From positions 1 through 64,000 of the forward strand of contig NZ_PUJW01000006.1 in NCBI RefSeq assembly GCF_011189575.1: a stretch of DNA of 64,000 bases, written 5' to 3'. The notes under the pieces are model-generated. The model was not told where the DNA came from and searched no databases. It saw only the letters and a program-made list of their open reading frames with translations. Shown in pieces: positions 42,577 through 50,759 of the stretch. The translations under genes were made by a program, and so were the position numbers. Within the stretch, counting starts at the first letter, position 1. Each line of letters starts with the position of its first letter. Source of the DNA: Photorhabdus cinerea. Its GTDB lineage: Bacteria; Pseudomonadota; Gammaproteobacteria; Enterobacterales; Enterobacteriaceae.

Positions 42577-44989
42577 TACACAGTCACAGCTTAAATTGGT
42601 AATACAGTCCGTTAATAAGCTGACCAGCGTCTTGAAATCCACACAGCAAAATAATAAAAGGTTGGCGGATTCCATCCGGCAAAACCGTGGTGAACTCAAG
42701 CAGTTAAATCAGACTTGTAAAGCGGTTAAACCTTATTCTGCTCCTGAATATGCGCAGGAGGCTGCGCATGACAGTAGTAAAAAGGAAGAGAGTCGCGATG
42801 GAAGTCGCTATAGCAAAATTAAAGATCTTCGTGATCGTATTAGCCAGCATGGTGCTAATGCAAAATCGGCAGGTGTTAAGATACTGACAACCAGCAAAAA
42901 CTTTTTAATGCCGGGTTACGATCTTAATGCTCAAATGGCCAAAATTCGGGTACAAACTAATATTGAAAAAAATTCTCCTGAATATGCCATGTTGCTCAAT
43001 CAAAGTCGTGAGATGAGCAAAAGTACCGGAATTGATGCCAGCAAAATTGCGCAAGGGCAGAGTCTTTATGCCTCTGCCGGTTATTCCCCTGCTCAGATAA
43101 AAAATATGATGCCCGGTACGGTATCAATGTCACAGGCTAGTGGTGCAGATTTCGCCGCTACCATTGATATTGGCACTAATGTGCTGGAAGGGTTCAAATT
43201 ACAATCCGAAGAGATGAGCCGTGTGAGTGATGTTTTAACGGCAACGTTTACTGGTTCAAAAACGACGTTGGCGGCATTGGGTGACACCATGAAATTTGTT
43301 GCGCCGACCGCTTCTTCTTTGGGGATTGATATTGAAACGGTTGCTGCTGCTACCAGAAAGCTGAGTGATGCCAATATCAAAGGAAGTGAAGCCGGAGAGA
43401 TTCTGAGCAGCGTGTTGGGACGGTTGGCTGAACCGCCTAAAGCCGCTGCCGCTGCATTGGCGCAACTAAGTATCAAGACCCGTGATGCTAAAGGTAATTT
43501 ACGGCAATTACCTGACATCCTCGCTGAATTGGATGATAAAACACGGTCAATGAGCAGAGAACAACGTATTGGTTATTTCACCGCAATTGGTGGTGAAAAT
43601 GCCGCTCCTGCTTTGAATGTGTTGGTGGATCAAGCTGGGCAAGGGGGATTACAGGCATTTATCACTAAATTAAAGAGTGTCCAGGGCGAATCCCAAAAAG
43701 TTGCATCTATAATGACGAGCAGCCTCACTGGTGATATCCAAAAACTTAATGCTGCCTGGAGTGATCTGGGTGTTCAGATGTTTTCCAGCGCAGAAGGTCC
43801 TTTAAGGGGAGTCACTCAGCAAGTGACAAATGTGGTCAATAAAGTCGGTGAGTGGATGGAGGCTAATCCACGCTTGGCTGCAACACTTGCGACTATCACG
43901 ATGGTCGTTGGAGGGATGTTAACTGTTTTTGGTGCATTAGCGCAGGCGATCGCTTCAATATTACTTCCATTAGCTGTAGCGAAATATAGTCTTACCCTCT
44001 TTGGCAGTATTGGTGTGAGAGCTTTTGGGTTAGTTGGAAATGCTCTGAAAATATTGGGAAGTACTATGATGATCGTTGGTCGTTTGATGATGGCTAACCC
44101 AATCCTCGCTATTGTTGGTTTGATTTCTATGGCTGCTGTTTATATTTGGCAAAATTGGGAAACATTGGGGCCGAAATTTTCTCAGCTTTGGGAAAATATT
44201 AAAATCAGCTTGAGTGAGAAATGGGAATCAATTAAACAGAGTGCCTTACAAATTTGGGAGAATATTAAAACTAATATAAGTGATGCTTGGGAGTTAATTA
44301 AACAGAATACATTGGATATCTGGGAGAATATTAAAATATCGATCTCGGATAAATGGAATGAAATTATTGCTGATGTAATGAACCTACCCAGTAAATTTAA
44401 AGAGGTTGGTACAGCGATAATTAACAGTTTGTTGGAGGGGATTAATGAAAAATGGGAGGCATTGAAAAAGAAACTGACCTCATTGTCTGAGTATATCCCT
44501 GATTGGATGCGGCCAGGGGAAGATATTTCAAAAGGTGCCGGTAATAACATGACTTCTAATGTCAGCTCGGTTCTGCCTAAACACGACAAAGGTGGAATTA
44601 TTCCAGCTGGCGGATTTGGTATTGTTGGTGAATATGGACCGGAGATTGTAACAGGCCCTGTTAATGTTATTAGTCGACGTCAGACTGCTAAACTTGCAGC
44701 CGCAGCTGCGTTTTCTTTAAGTGTGATGGCGCCTTCTGCGGCAGCCAGAACAGCACCGTTGCATATTCAGAGTTTACCTGTTCAGGCGTATCCACAGATT
44801 CAGGAAAAAACAGAGAAGCACCAGATACAGTACCTTAGTGAATCCCCGGTCTATCATATAAATATCTATGGCGCTCCAGAGCAGTCTGCGCAGGATATCG
44901 CTGCAATGGTCAGGCGCGAACTGGATGATCGGGACCGTAAGCAGCAAGCTCGTTTACGCAGTTCGTTCTCTGATAGAGGAGAATTCTAA
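42569..44989 (+). CDS. Tape measure protein gpT
   Basis: About 806 residues, P2 gpT family (P2: 815), sets tail length. N-terminal coiled coil (LKLVIQSVNKLTSVLKSTQQNNKRLADSIRQ), TP901-type domain (GIDASKIAQGQSLYASAGYSPAQI, GDTMKFVAPTASSLG), central membrane-like helices (GGMLTVFGALAQAIASILLPLAV) and a 22-residue repeat block. ATG 42569 (ATGAGTAA overlap with E') is preferred over GTG 42557. Confidence 0.94.
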   Translation: MSNTQSQLKLVIQSVNKLTSVLKSTQQNNKRLADSIRQNRGELKQLNQTCKAVKPYSAPEYAQEAAHDSSKKEESRDGSRYSKIKDLRDRISQHGANAKSAGVKILTTSKNFLMPGYDLNAQMAKIRVQTNIEKNSPEYAMLLNQSREMSKSTGIDASKIAQGQSLYASAGYSPAQIKNMMPGTVSMSQASGADFAATIDIGTNVLEGFKLQSEEMSRVSDVLTATFTGSKTTLAALGDTMKFVAPTASSLGIDIETVAAATRKLSDANIKGSEAGEILSSVLGRLAEPPKAAAAALAQLSIKTRDAKGNLRQLPDILAELDDKTRSMSREQRIGYFTAIGGENAAPALNVLVDQAGQGGLQAFITKLKSVQGESQKVASIMTSSLTGDIQKLNAAWSDLGVQMFSSAEGPLRGVTQQVTNVVNKVGEWMEANPRLAATLATITMVVGGMLTVFGALAQAIASILLPLAVAKYSLTLFGSIGVRAFGLVGNALKILGSTMMIVGRLMMANPILAIVGLISMAAVYIWQNWETLGPKFSQLWENIKISLSEKWESIKQSALQIWENIKTNISDAWELIKQNTLDIWENIKISISDKWNEIIADVMNLPSKFKEVGTAIINSLLEGINEKWEALKKKLTSLSEYIPDWMRPGEDISKGAGNNMTSNVSSVLPKHDKGGIIPAGGFGIVGEYGPEIVTGPVNVISRRQTAKLAAAAAFSLSVMAPSAAARTAPLHIQSLPVQAYPQIQEKTEKHQIQYLSESPVYHINIYGAPEQSAQDIAAMVRRELDDRDRKQQARLRSSFSDRGEF
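44189..44386 (+). repeat. Three 66-base repeats in gene T
   Basis: Each unit encodes 22 residues beginning WENIK (WENIKISLSEKWESIKQ, WENIKTNISDAWELIKQ, WENIKISISDKWNEI), with an internal half-period of 11 and a tryptophan at each half. Regular tryptophan repeats of this kind occur in tape measure proteins. Confidence 0.85.
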
Positions 44990-44991
44990 TT

Positions 44992-45459
44992 ATGATGGCA
45001 GCACTGGGTTTATTTGTTTTTATGTTGAAAACCACGCCATACCAGAGCCTGCAATATCAGCAGTCATGGAGACATGCTTTTAATAGCCGTATTGGGCTTC
45101 GGCCCGCCGGGCAATTTCTGGGGCCGGATAATGACACAATGATACTTTCAGGCTCGTTATATCCAGAAATTACCGGTGGTCGTTTATCATTGGTGGCTCT
45201 ACAGGTTATGGCTGATAGCGGCAAAGCCTGGTCCTTTATAGATGGTAGTGGTACGGTTTATGGCATGTTTGTCATTGAGAGTATCGATCAGACAAAAACG
45301 GAACTTATGTCGAATGGCGCTGCTCGCAAAATTGATTTTACTTTGAAGTTGCGGCGAGTTGATAGTTCCTTGGGTGAAATGTTCGGTGATCTTCAGAATC
45401 AGTTCTCTATGCTTACAGAAAATTTGGTGGGTAGAGTCAAAGAAAGAGGTATTGGATGA
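44992..45459 (+). CDS. Tail terminator-like protein gpU
   Basis: 155 residues, P2 gpU family (P2: 159). It matches in ALGLFVFMLKTTPYQSLQYQQSWRH, RPAGQFLGPDNDTMILSGSLYPEITGG and IDFTLKLRRVD. It follows T by two bases. Confidence 0.94.
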   Translation: MMAALGLFVFMLKTTPYQSLQYQQSWRHAFNSRIGLRPAGQFLGPDNDTMILSGSLYPEITGGRLSLVALQVMADSGKAWSFIDGSGTVYGMFVIESIDQTKTELMSNGAARKIDFTLKLRRVDSSLGEMFGDLQNQFSMLTENLVGRVKERGIG

Positions 45460-46529
45460 TGTCTGAATTTGACAGGGTTCCTGAAAAAGGCAGTGCACCG
45501 GGATTTCTTCTAGAAATTGATAATAAAGATATCAGCGGGCGCATTCAATCGCGCCTGATATCACTGACGATGACGGATAATCGCGGTTTTGAGGCCGATC
45601 AGCTTGATGTTGAACTGGATGATGCCGATGGAAGCTTGATGTTACCTTCTCGAGGTAATGTGATTTCATTGGCATTAGGGTGGCGTGATCAGCCACTTAT
45701 AGATAAAGGGCGTTTTACCGTGGATGAAATTGAGCACAGTGGAACACCGGATAAATTAACTATCCGTGCCCGTAGTGCTGATTTTCGTGAATCTCTCAAT
45801 ATGAGACGTGAAGTATCTTATCATGAGAAAACGATAGGTGAGATTGTCCATACTATTGCCGCCAGAAATAACCTTACCGCCGATTTGCATAAGGATATAG
45901 AGAAGGTATTTATTAATCATATCGATCAGACAAATGAGTCTGATGGTAGCTTTCTTACCCGGTTGGCAAATCAGGAAGGGGCAATTGCCTCAGTAAAAAA
46001 TGGCAAATTGATATTTATTCGGCGAGGACAGAACAAAACAGCCAGCGGTCAAGTTATCCCTGCATTAGTGATCACTCGTCGGTTAGGGGACAGCCATAAT
46101 TTTACTCTGTCTGATCGTGAGGCTTATACCGGCGTGGTGGCAAATTGGTTAGATACCCGTAAACCGGAGAAAAAACACATTTTGGCAGTTAAGCGAGGTA
46201 CTGGTAGCTCAAAATCATATCTGATTGGTAGTAAGGATAATGTACTGGAGCTTTCCCGTGTTTATGCTGATGAAGCCAGCGCTAAGCGTGCTGCCAAAGC
46301 TATTTGGGAAAAAATACAACGTGGTATGGCGACATTTTCAATTCAACTGGCTCAAGGGCGTGCAGATCTTTACCCCGAAGTACCGATAAAAGTCATTGGT
46401 TTTAAACCTGAAATAGATGAAACGGAATGGACGTTAACAAAAGTTACTCACACGATGAATGGATCTAGCGGTGGTTTTACAACTGCGCTGACTCTGGAAT
46501 TAAAAATTGATGTTCTCGACATGAAATAA
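45456..46529 (+). CDS. Baseplate hub protein gpD
   Basis: 357 residues, P2 gpD family (P2: 387), the T4 gp27-like hub on which the spike gpV sits. Conserved ISGRIQSRLISLTMTDNRGFEADQLDVELDDADG, LTIRARSADFRESLN and SFLTRLANQEGAIASVKNGKLIF. Its ATG overlaps the stop of U (ATGA). Confidence 0.95.
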   Translation: MMSEFDRVPEKGSAPGFLLEIDNKDISGRIQSRLISLTMTDNRGFEADQLDVELDDADGSLMLPSRGNVISLALGWRDQPLIDKGRFTVDEIEHSGTPDKLTIRARSADFRESLNMRREVSYHEKTIGEIVHTIAARNNLTADLHKDIEKVFINHIDQTNESDGSFLTRLANQEGAIASVKNGKLIFIRRGQNKTASGQVIPALVITRRLGDSHNFTLSDREAYTGVVANWLDTRKPEKKHILAVKRGTGSSKSYLIGSKDNVLELSRVYADEASAKRAAKAIWEKIQRGMATFSIQLAQGRADLYPEVPIKVIGFKPEIDETEWTLTKVTHTMNGSSGGFTTALTLELKIDVLDMK

Positions 46530-46604
46530 TTGTTCTTTAAATAAGATCATATTGCTATATTGTTCTTGGAATGAGATTTCATGTTTTAGTTAAGGGTAAT
46601 AAAT

Positions 46605-46826
46605 ATGATCAAGTGTCCTCTTTGTGGTGAAGCTGCTCATGCACGCAGCAGCTTTGAGCATTCCAGTCAGACAAAAGAACGTTACAACCAGTGTCAAAAT
46701 ATCAATTGTGGTGCAACCTTCGTCAGCCATGAAACATTTGTTCGCTTTATTTCCAAGCCGGGTGAAGTGATCAGTGTGAAACCGCATCCAAAAGAAAAGC
46801 CTAAAACTCAGTTGAATTTGGCTTGA
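46605..46826 (+). CDS. ogr: Late-gene activator Ogr/Delta
   Basis: 73-residue zinc-finger activator, P2 Ogr family (72). Zinc cysteines CPLC (4, 7) and CQNINC (30, 35) and the core AAHARSSFEHSSQTKERYNQC match P2 Ogr. It would bind the three TGT-N12-ACA sites upstream of X, V and FI and contact RNA polymerase alpha. The gene sits at the end of the D operon as in P2. Confidence 0.96.
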   Translation: MIKCPLCGEAAHARSSFEHSSQTKERYNQCQNINCGATFVSHETFVRFISKPGEVISVKPHPKEKPKTQLNLA

Positions 46827-46862
46827 AGAGTCACAAACTAGCTGTGTTAGCTGTAAATGTTT

Positions 46863-46883
46863 GCCACCGATAGGTGGCTTTTT
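46863..46883 (+). terminator. Tail cluster end terminator
   Basis: GCCACC (46863-46868) and GGTGGC (46873-46878) with a GATA loop and five T. Confidence 0.9.
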
Positions 46884-47036
46884 GTTGCGTTTTCGATTTG
46901 CTATATCTTGCTGCTAGTGACGTTGCTAAATATCCTATAAATAATTAATAAATTCACTTGCGTCTCCGGTCATATTTTGTCAGCTTTAATGTAATCAGAA
47001 TATCTAATTGACACTCACCAAAGCAGGATAATAATG

Positions 47037-48143
47037 ATGAAGAATGTGGGTTTTATCGGCTGGCGCGGTATGGTCGGCTCAGTATTAATGCAACGTATGA
47101 TTGAAGAGCAGGATTTTGATATTATTCGTCCAGTATTCTTCACAACGTCACAACACGGACAGTCGGCTCCTGATTTTACTGGTCAACAAGGTACATTACA
47201 TAATGCTTTCGATATCGAAGCTCTTGGTGCTTTGGATATTATTATTAGTTGTCAGGGTGGAGATTATACTAATGAGATTTATCCAAAGTTAAGAGCAACA
47301 GGTTGGCAGGGATATTGGATTGATGCAGCTTCAGCGCTGCGTATGAATGATGATTCTATCATTATTCTTGATCCGGTTAACCATGCTCATATTCAGGAAG
47401 GTCTTAATAAAGGTATAAAAACTTTTGTTGGTGGTAATTGTACCGTTAGCCTAATGTTGATGTCTTTGGGCGGTTTGTTTGCTAATGATTTGATTGAATG
47501 GGCTTCTGTTGCGACTTATCAGGCAGCTTCTGGTGCTGGAGCTCGTCATATGCGTGAACTTCTGGTTCAGATGGGATCTTTGCATGCTCAAGTAACAAAA
47601 GAACTACAAGATCCGGCATCTGCTATCCTGGATATTGAAAGAAAAGTGACAGATTTCACTCGCAGAGGTTCTTTACCAACAGACCAATTTGGTGTACCAC
47701 TGGCAGGTAGTTTGATCCCATGGATTGATAAACAGCTTGATAACGGTCAGAGCCGTGAAGAGTGGAAAGGGCAGGCAGAAACCAACAAGATCCTCAATAC
47801 CGGTAATAATCTTATTACCGTTGATGGTTTGTGTGTCCGTATTGGTGCTTTGCGTTGTCACAGCCAGGCATTTACTTTGAAATTGAAAAAAGATATTTCG
47901 ATTCCTGACATTGAGCAATTACTGGCTGCGCATAATGACTGGGTAAGAGTGATCCCAAATGATCGTGAGCTGAGTATGAGGGAATTGACCCCGGCAGCGG
48001 TAACAGGCACATTGAATACTCCTGTAGGGCGTTTACGCAAGCTGAATATGGGCCCGGAATATTTATCTGCTTTTACAGTAGGTGACCAATTGTTGTGGGG
48101 AGCAGCAGAGCCTCTGCGTCGTATGCTACGTATCTTAGCTTAA
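47037..48143 (+). CDS. asd: Aspartate-semialdehyde dehydrogenase
   Basis: 368 residues (E. coli 367). Reduces aspartyl phosphate in lysine, threonine, methionine and diaminopimelate synthesis. NADP motif GFIGWRGMVGSVLMQRM, catalytic cysteine in FVGGNCTVSLMLM, and RRMLRIL end. An in-frame ATG one codon earlier is equally possible. It marks the return to core genes after the tail cluster. Confidence 0.97.
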   Translation: MKNVGFIGWRGMVGSVLMQRMIEEQDFDIIRPVFFTTSQHGQSAPDFTGQQGTLHNAFDIEALGALDIIISCQGGDYTNEIYPKLRATGWQGYWIDAASALRMNDDSIIILDPVNHAHIQEGLNKGIKTFVGGNCTVSLMLMSLGGLFANDLIEWASVATYQAASGAGARHMRELLVQMGSLHAQVTKELQDPASAILDIERKVTDFTRRGSLPTDQFGVPLAGSLIPWIDKQLDNGQSREEWKGQAETNKILNTGNNLITVDGLCVRIGALRCHSQAFTLKLKKDISIPDIEQLLAAHNDWVRVIPNDRELSMRELTPAAVTGTLNTPVGRLRKLNMGPEYLSAFTVGDQLLWGAAEPLRRMLRILA

Positions 48144-48169
48144 TCGTTTTAATCTATTTATTTATGTAA

Positions 48170-48196
48170 AAATCCACTCGTTATTCGGGTGGATTT
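48170..48196 (+). terminator. asd terminator
   Basis: 11-base stem AAATCCACTCG with CGGGTGGATTT, loop TTATT, followed by a short pyrimidine run. Confidence 0.7.
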
Positions 48197-48303
48197 CTCT
48201 ATATAGCATTTAATGGTTCTGTTAATTGTTTCTTTATTGGTTTATTTTTGTTATATTCCATAAATTATATTTATGATTTATATCTGCCTAGTAAATCATT
48301 TTT

Positions 48304-49077
48304 ATGAAGATGACGGGAATGGAACAAGATAAATTACTGAGTTTAAAAGTAAGAGAATTAAGAGAGTTGGCAAGAACGTTATCTTTTCGCTATATCAGTC
48401 ATAGTAAAATCAAAATAGATTTTAATTCAGATGTAAATCTTTTTATAGAGGATATATTGGGACGGGTTCGTGTTCATTGTTTATCTTCAAGTGGTGCAAT
48501 TGAATTAATCCAATTTGAAATAGATCACCTGAAAGAGCAAGCTTTCTATTTAACAGCGAATAGAGTAAAGCAATATGCAATAATTGAAAGGGAAAAAGAA
48601 AAATCAAGTTTTTTTACTCTTATGTTAAAGCAAATTGGATTTGTTGCTGGTGGTACTCAACTTCTTACTGGGTATACAGTTTGTAAAGCTTCCTTGGGGT
48701 TAGCATGTGCTTCATTCGGTGCTCCAGTAATGTCTCATGGATACAATAATATTGTTGAAAATGGATATTATTTACTGTACAGAGAAAATATTAATGGTGG
48801 TGTTAGAGAAGGATATAGGTATATTGCTAACAAAATTGGCTTAAGTGACAAAGATGCGGATATTGCTTATGCAACTGTTGATTTAGCTCTTTCAGGATAT
48901 GGCGTTTTTAGAAAAGTCTTGAAGCCAAGGGAAAAATCCTGGAGTTTATTTAGAAATATCAATAATGATTTTACCAGAGGGTGGAAAGAAATGGATATAA
49001 TTAGCTTATCAACAGAAGTTGCTGCTGATTCTTATACTGCTTGGGGTATTTATAAAATACAAGAGGAAAAAGAATAA
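48304..49077 (+). CDS. DUF4225-like protein, possible effector
   Basis: 257 residues. Residues 1-100 are charged and helical; residues about 108-160 have the glycine-rich hydrophobic segment GFVAGGTQLLTGYTVCKASLGLACASFGAPVMSHGYNNIVENGYY, quoted here in parts, which I recall as typical of DUF4225. The C-terminal part (VDLALSGYGVFRKVLKPREK, FTRGWKEM) is also conserved. Function unknown. AT-rich, unlike the neighbouring asd and gyrB, which suggests transfer. It directly precedes four small membrane-protein genes, an arrangement like effector and immunity genes; this role is inference. Confidence 0.65.
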   Translation: MKMTGMEQDKLLSLKVRELRELARTLSFRYISHSKIKIDFNSDVNLFIEDILGRVRVHCLSSSGAIELIQFEIDHLKEQAFYLTANRVKQYAIIEREKEKSSFFTLMLKQIGFVAGGTQLLTGYTVCKASLGLACASFGAPVMSHGYNNIVENGYYLLYRENINGGVREGYRYIANKIGLSDKDADIAYATVDLALSGYGVFRKVLKPREKSWSLFRNINNDFTRGWKEMDIISLSTEVAADSYTAWGIYKIQEEKE

Positions 49078-49393
49078 TGGATTTTACTGATATTATTATT
49101 TCAATTAAATCATCATGGCTAGATATATTATATTATATTATTATGTTTTATCTATTCTTATATTATTTGTTTTATTTATTATGAAAAGAATTGTAAAAGA
49201 AAGTAGTAATAATGTTTTTATTGTTTTTGGTGTTATTTTTGTTCTTATATTATCTAGCATTCAGTTAATTTTAACAGGATATGAATACGATATACCGTAT
49301 TTTATTAACTTTAAAAGTGAAAGTATAAAATTTGGTGGTGTTATATTTTCAATATTATATATTTTTTTGATGCCAAGGAAATACTATAAATAA
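49078..49393 (+). pseudogene. Small membrane protein paralogue 1, frameshifted
   Basis: Starts one base after the DUF4225 gene as MDFTDIIISIKSSWLDILYY, but the frame closes soon after. The matching continuation (YVLSILILFVLFIMKRIVK ... ILYIFLMPRKYYK) is in another frame, open from 49115 to 49393. The switch lies in the ATT/TAT-rich run at about 49120-49144. Joined, the two parts align over their whole length with paralogue 3. Either an inactivated gene, a slippage-switched gene or a sequencing error. Confidence 0.7.
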
Positions 49394-49420
49394 CTTTTGT
49401 TTTATAAATAGATATTTTAG

Positions 49421-49522
49421 CCTATATGTAAAGAAAAGTATTTTTCAACATTAAGTATAGAAATGGCAGTTGATGGTGTTACTCTTTGGAGTATTTATAA
49501 GATAACAGAAGAAGAGAAATAA
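49421..49522 (+). pseudogene. C-terminal relic of a second DUF4225 gene
   Basis: Open frame without start whose end TLSIEMAVDGVTLWSIYKI then TEEEK lines up with the last residues of the DUF4225 protein (SLSTEVAADSYTAWGIYKI then QEEKE). It stops one base before paralogue 2, the same spacing as the intact gene to paralogue 1, so a two-gene unit was duplicated and its first gene mostly lost. Confidence 0.75.
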
Positions 49523-49523
49523 T

Positions 49524-49841
49524 ATGAGTAAAGAATTAATTATATCTACCCAATCATCTGATCTGGATTTTTTATTATATTTTTTATTTATGATGATTTC
49601 TTCTGTTTTTTTATTATTTTTTAAAAAATACACAGAAAGTAAAAAAAGTATTTTTATATTTATAGTTAATCTTTTGTTTTCTTTCTGCACAGATCAATTA
49701 ATTATATCTAAATTCGGTTATTCCTTGATTCCACCATTTAGGTTTTTAAATTTAAATGATGAGGTAATAAGAATAGGTGCGGTTATATTTTCAATTTTAA
49801 TCATGATAATGTTTCCAAGGAAGTTTAAATATTCACACTGA
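49524..49841 (+). CDS. Small membrane protein paralogue 2
   Basis: 105 residues with two or three hydrophobic helices (FLLYFLFMMISSVFLLFF, IFIFIVNLLFSFC, VIFSILIMIMF). It shares the opening IISTQSSDLD, the FLNLNDEVIRIGAVIFSIL end and the PRK terminus with the other paralogues. Family unknown. Possible immunity protein by analogy of arrangement only. Confidence 0.7.
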   Translation: MSKELIISTQSSDLDFLLYFLFMMISSVFLLFFKKYTESKKSIFIFIVNLLFSFCTDQLIISKFGYSLIPPFRFLNLNDEVIRIGAVIFSILIMIMFPRKFKYSH

Positions 49842-49859
49842 CCTCTAATGGTAATAATT

Positions 49860-50174
49860 ATGAATTATATCGATGTTACAATTTCCATTCAATCTACTTG
49901 GCAGGATATTTTTCTGTACTATCTTTTATCATTAGCGCTTTTGTTTTTTCTTTTTTTCATGAAAATTACCATAGAGAAAAGAAGAAGTTATATTCTCTAT
50001 GTTCTTGGTTTTTTTATTATAATAATGTTGGGTTCAATTCAATTGTTTATTGTTAAATATGGTGGTTATCATGAGATTATATCAATGTTTATTAATTTAA
50101 ATAGTGAGGTAATTAGAGTGGGTAGTGTGATTTTTTCTATTTTATATGCCTGCATGTTACCAAGAAAATATTGA
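49860..50174 (+). CDS. Small membrane protein paralogue 3
   Basis: 104 residues: MNYIDVTISIQSTWQDIFLY, two to three hydrophobic helices, basic loop KITIEKRRSY, and the end INLNSEVIRVGSVIFSILY...PRKY. It is the most regular member of the family. ATG 49860 is chosen over 49848 because the sequence then aligns with paralogue 4 from residue 1. Confidence 0.7.
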   Translation: MNYIDVTISIQSTWQDIFLYYLLSLALLFFLFFMKITIEKRRSYILYVLGFFIIIMLGSIQLFIVKYGGYHEIISMFINLNSEVIRVGSVIFSILYACMLPRKY

Positions 50175-50304
50175 AATTAGTTTTAGATTAGATGGTTGTG
50201 AAATGAATTTGTTAATGGATAGGATAAGCTTATAATAACTATCTAATTACTGAAAAAATCATAATATGCTTGTTGAGTATTTGTTGATTAAGATAGGAAA
50301 AAAT

Positions 50305-50499
50305 ATGGATTATATCGATGTTATAATTTCTACCAAGCCCACTTGGTGGGATATTTCTCTTTATTACATTATGTCTTTAGTTGTTTTTATCTCATTTTAT
50401 TTTATAAAAAAGATTGTGGATAAAAAACGTAATTATATTTTGTCTGTTTTTGTTTCTATTTTAATAATTATATTTGGTTATATACAGCTATTTGTTTAA
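50305..50499 (+). pseudogene. Small membrane protein paralogue 4, truncated
   Basis: 64 residues, MDYIDVIISTKPTWWDISLY, close to paralogue 3 in the first half but stopping after IIFGYIQLFV, without the conserved C-terminal helix. AGGA precedes the ATG. Probably a decayed copy. 50500-50700 shows no gene. Confidence 0.65.
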
Positions 50500-50705
50500 A
50501 CTAATATCTGATCAAAGTGGTTTGCTTGATATTTATTACCAATAGAATCAACAGAAGAACATCCAGCTGATATTAACCCTTGTTTTTTTCCCTTTACCGT
50601 CATGTAAATCATGTCAGCTATATTATATCCTTAGATTATATTTAAGTGATGTTTTACAGAAACATTAGATAAATTACACTTTATTGGCTATAAATAACAG
50701 ATAAA

Positions 50706-50738
50706 AAAGCGCTCATAGAGAATAAATATGAGCGCTTT
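50706..50738 (-). terminator. gyrB terminator
   Basis: 12-base perfect stem AAAGCGCTCATA / TATGAGCGCTTT; read leftwards it is followed by a run of T, 22 bases after gyrB. Confidence 0.9.
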
Positions 50739-50759
50739 GGAGATTGCCAAGAATAGCAA

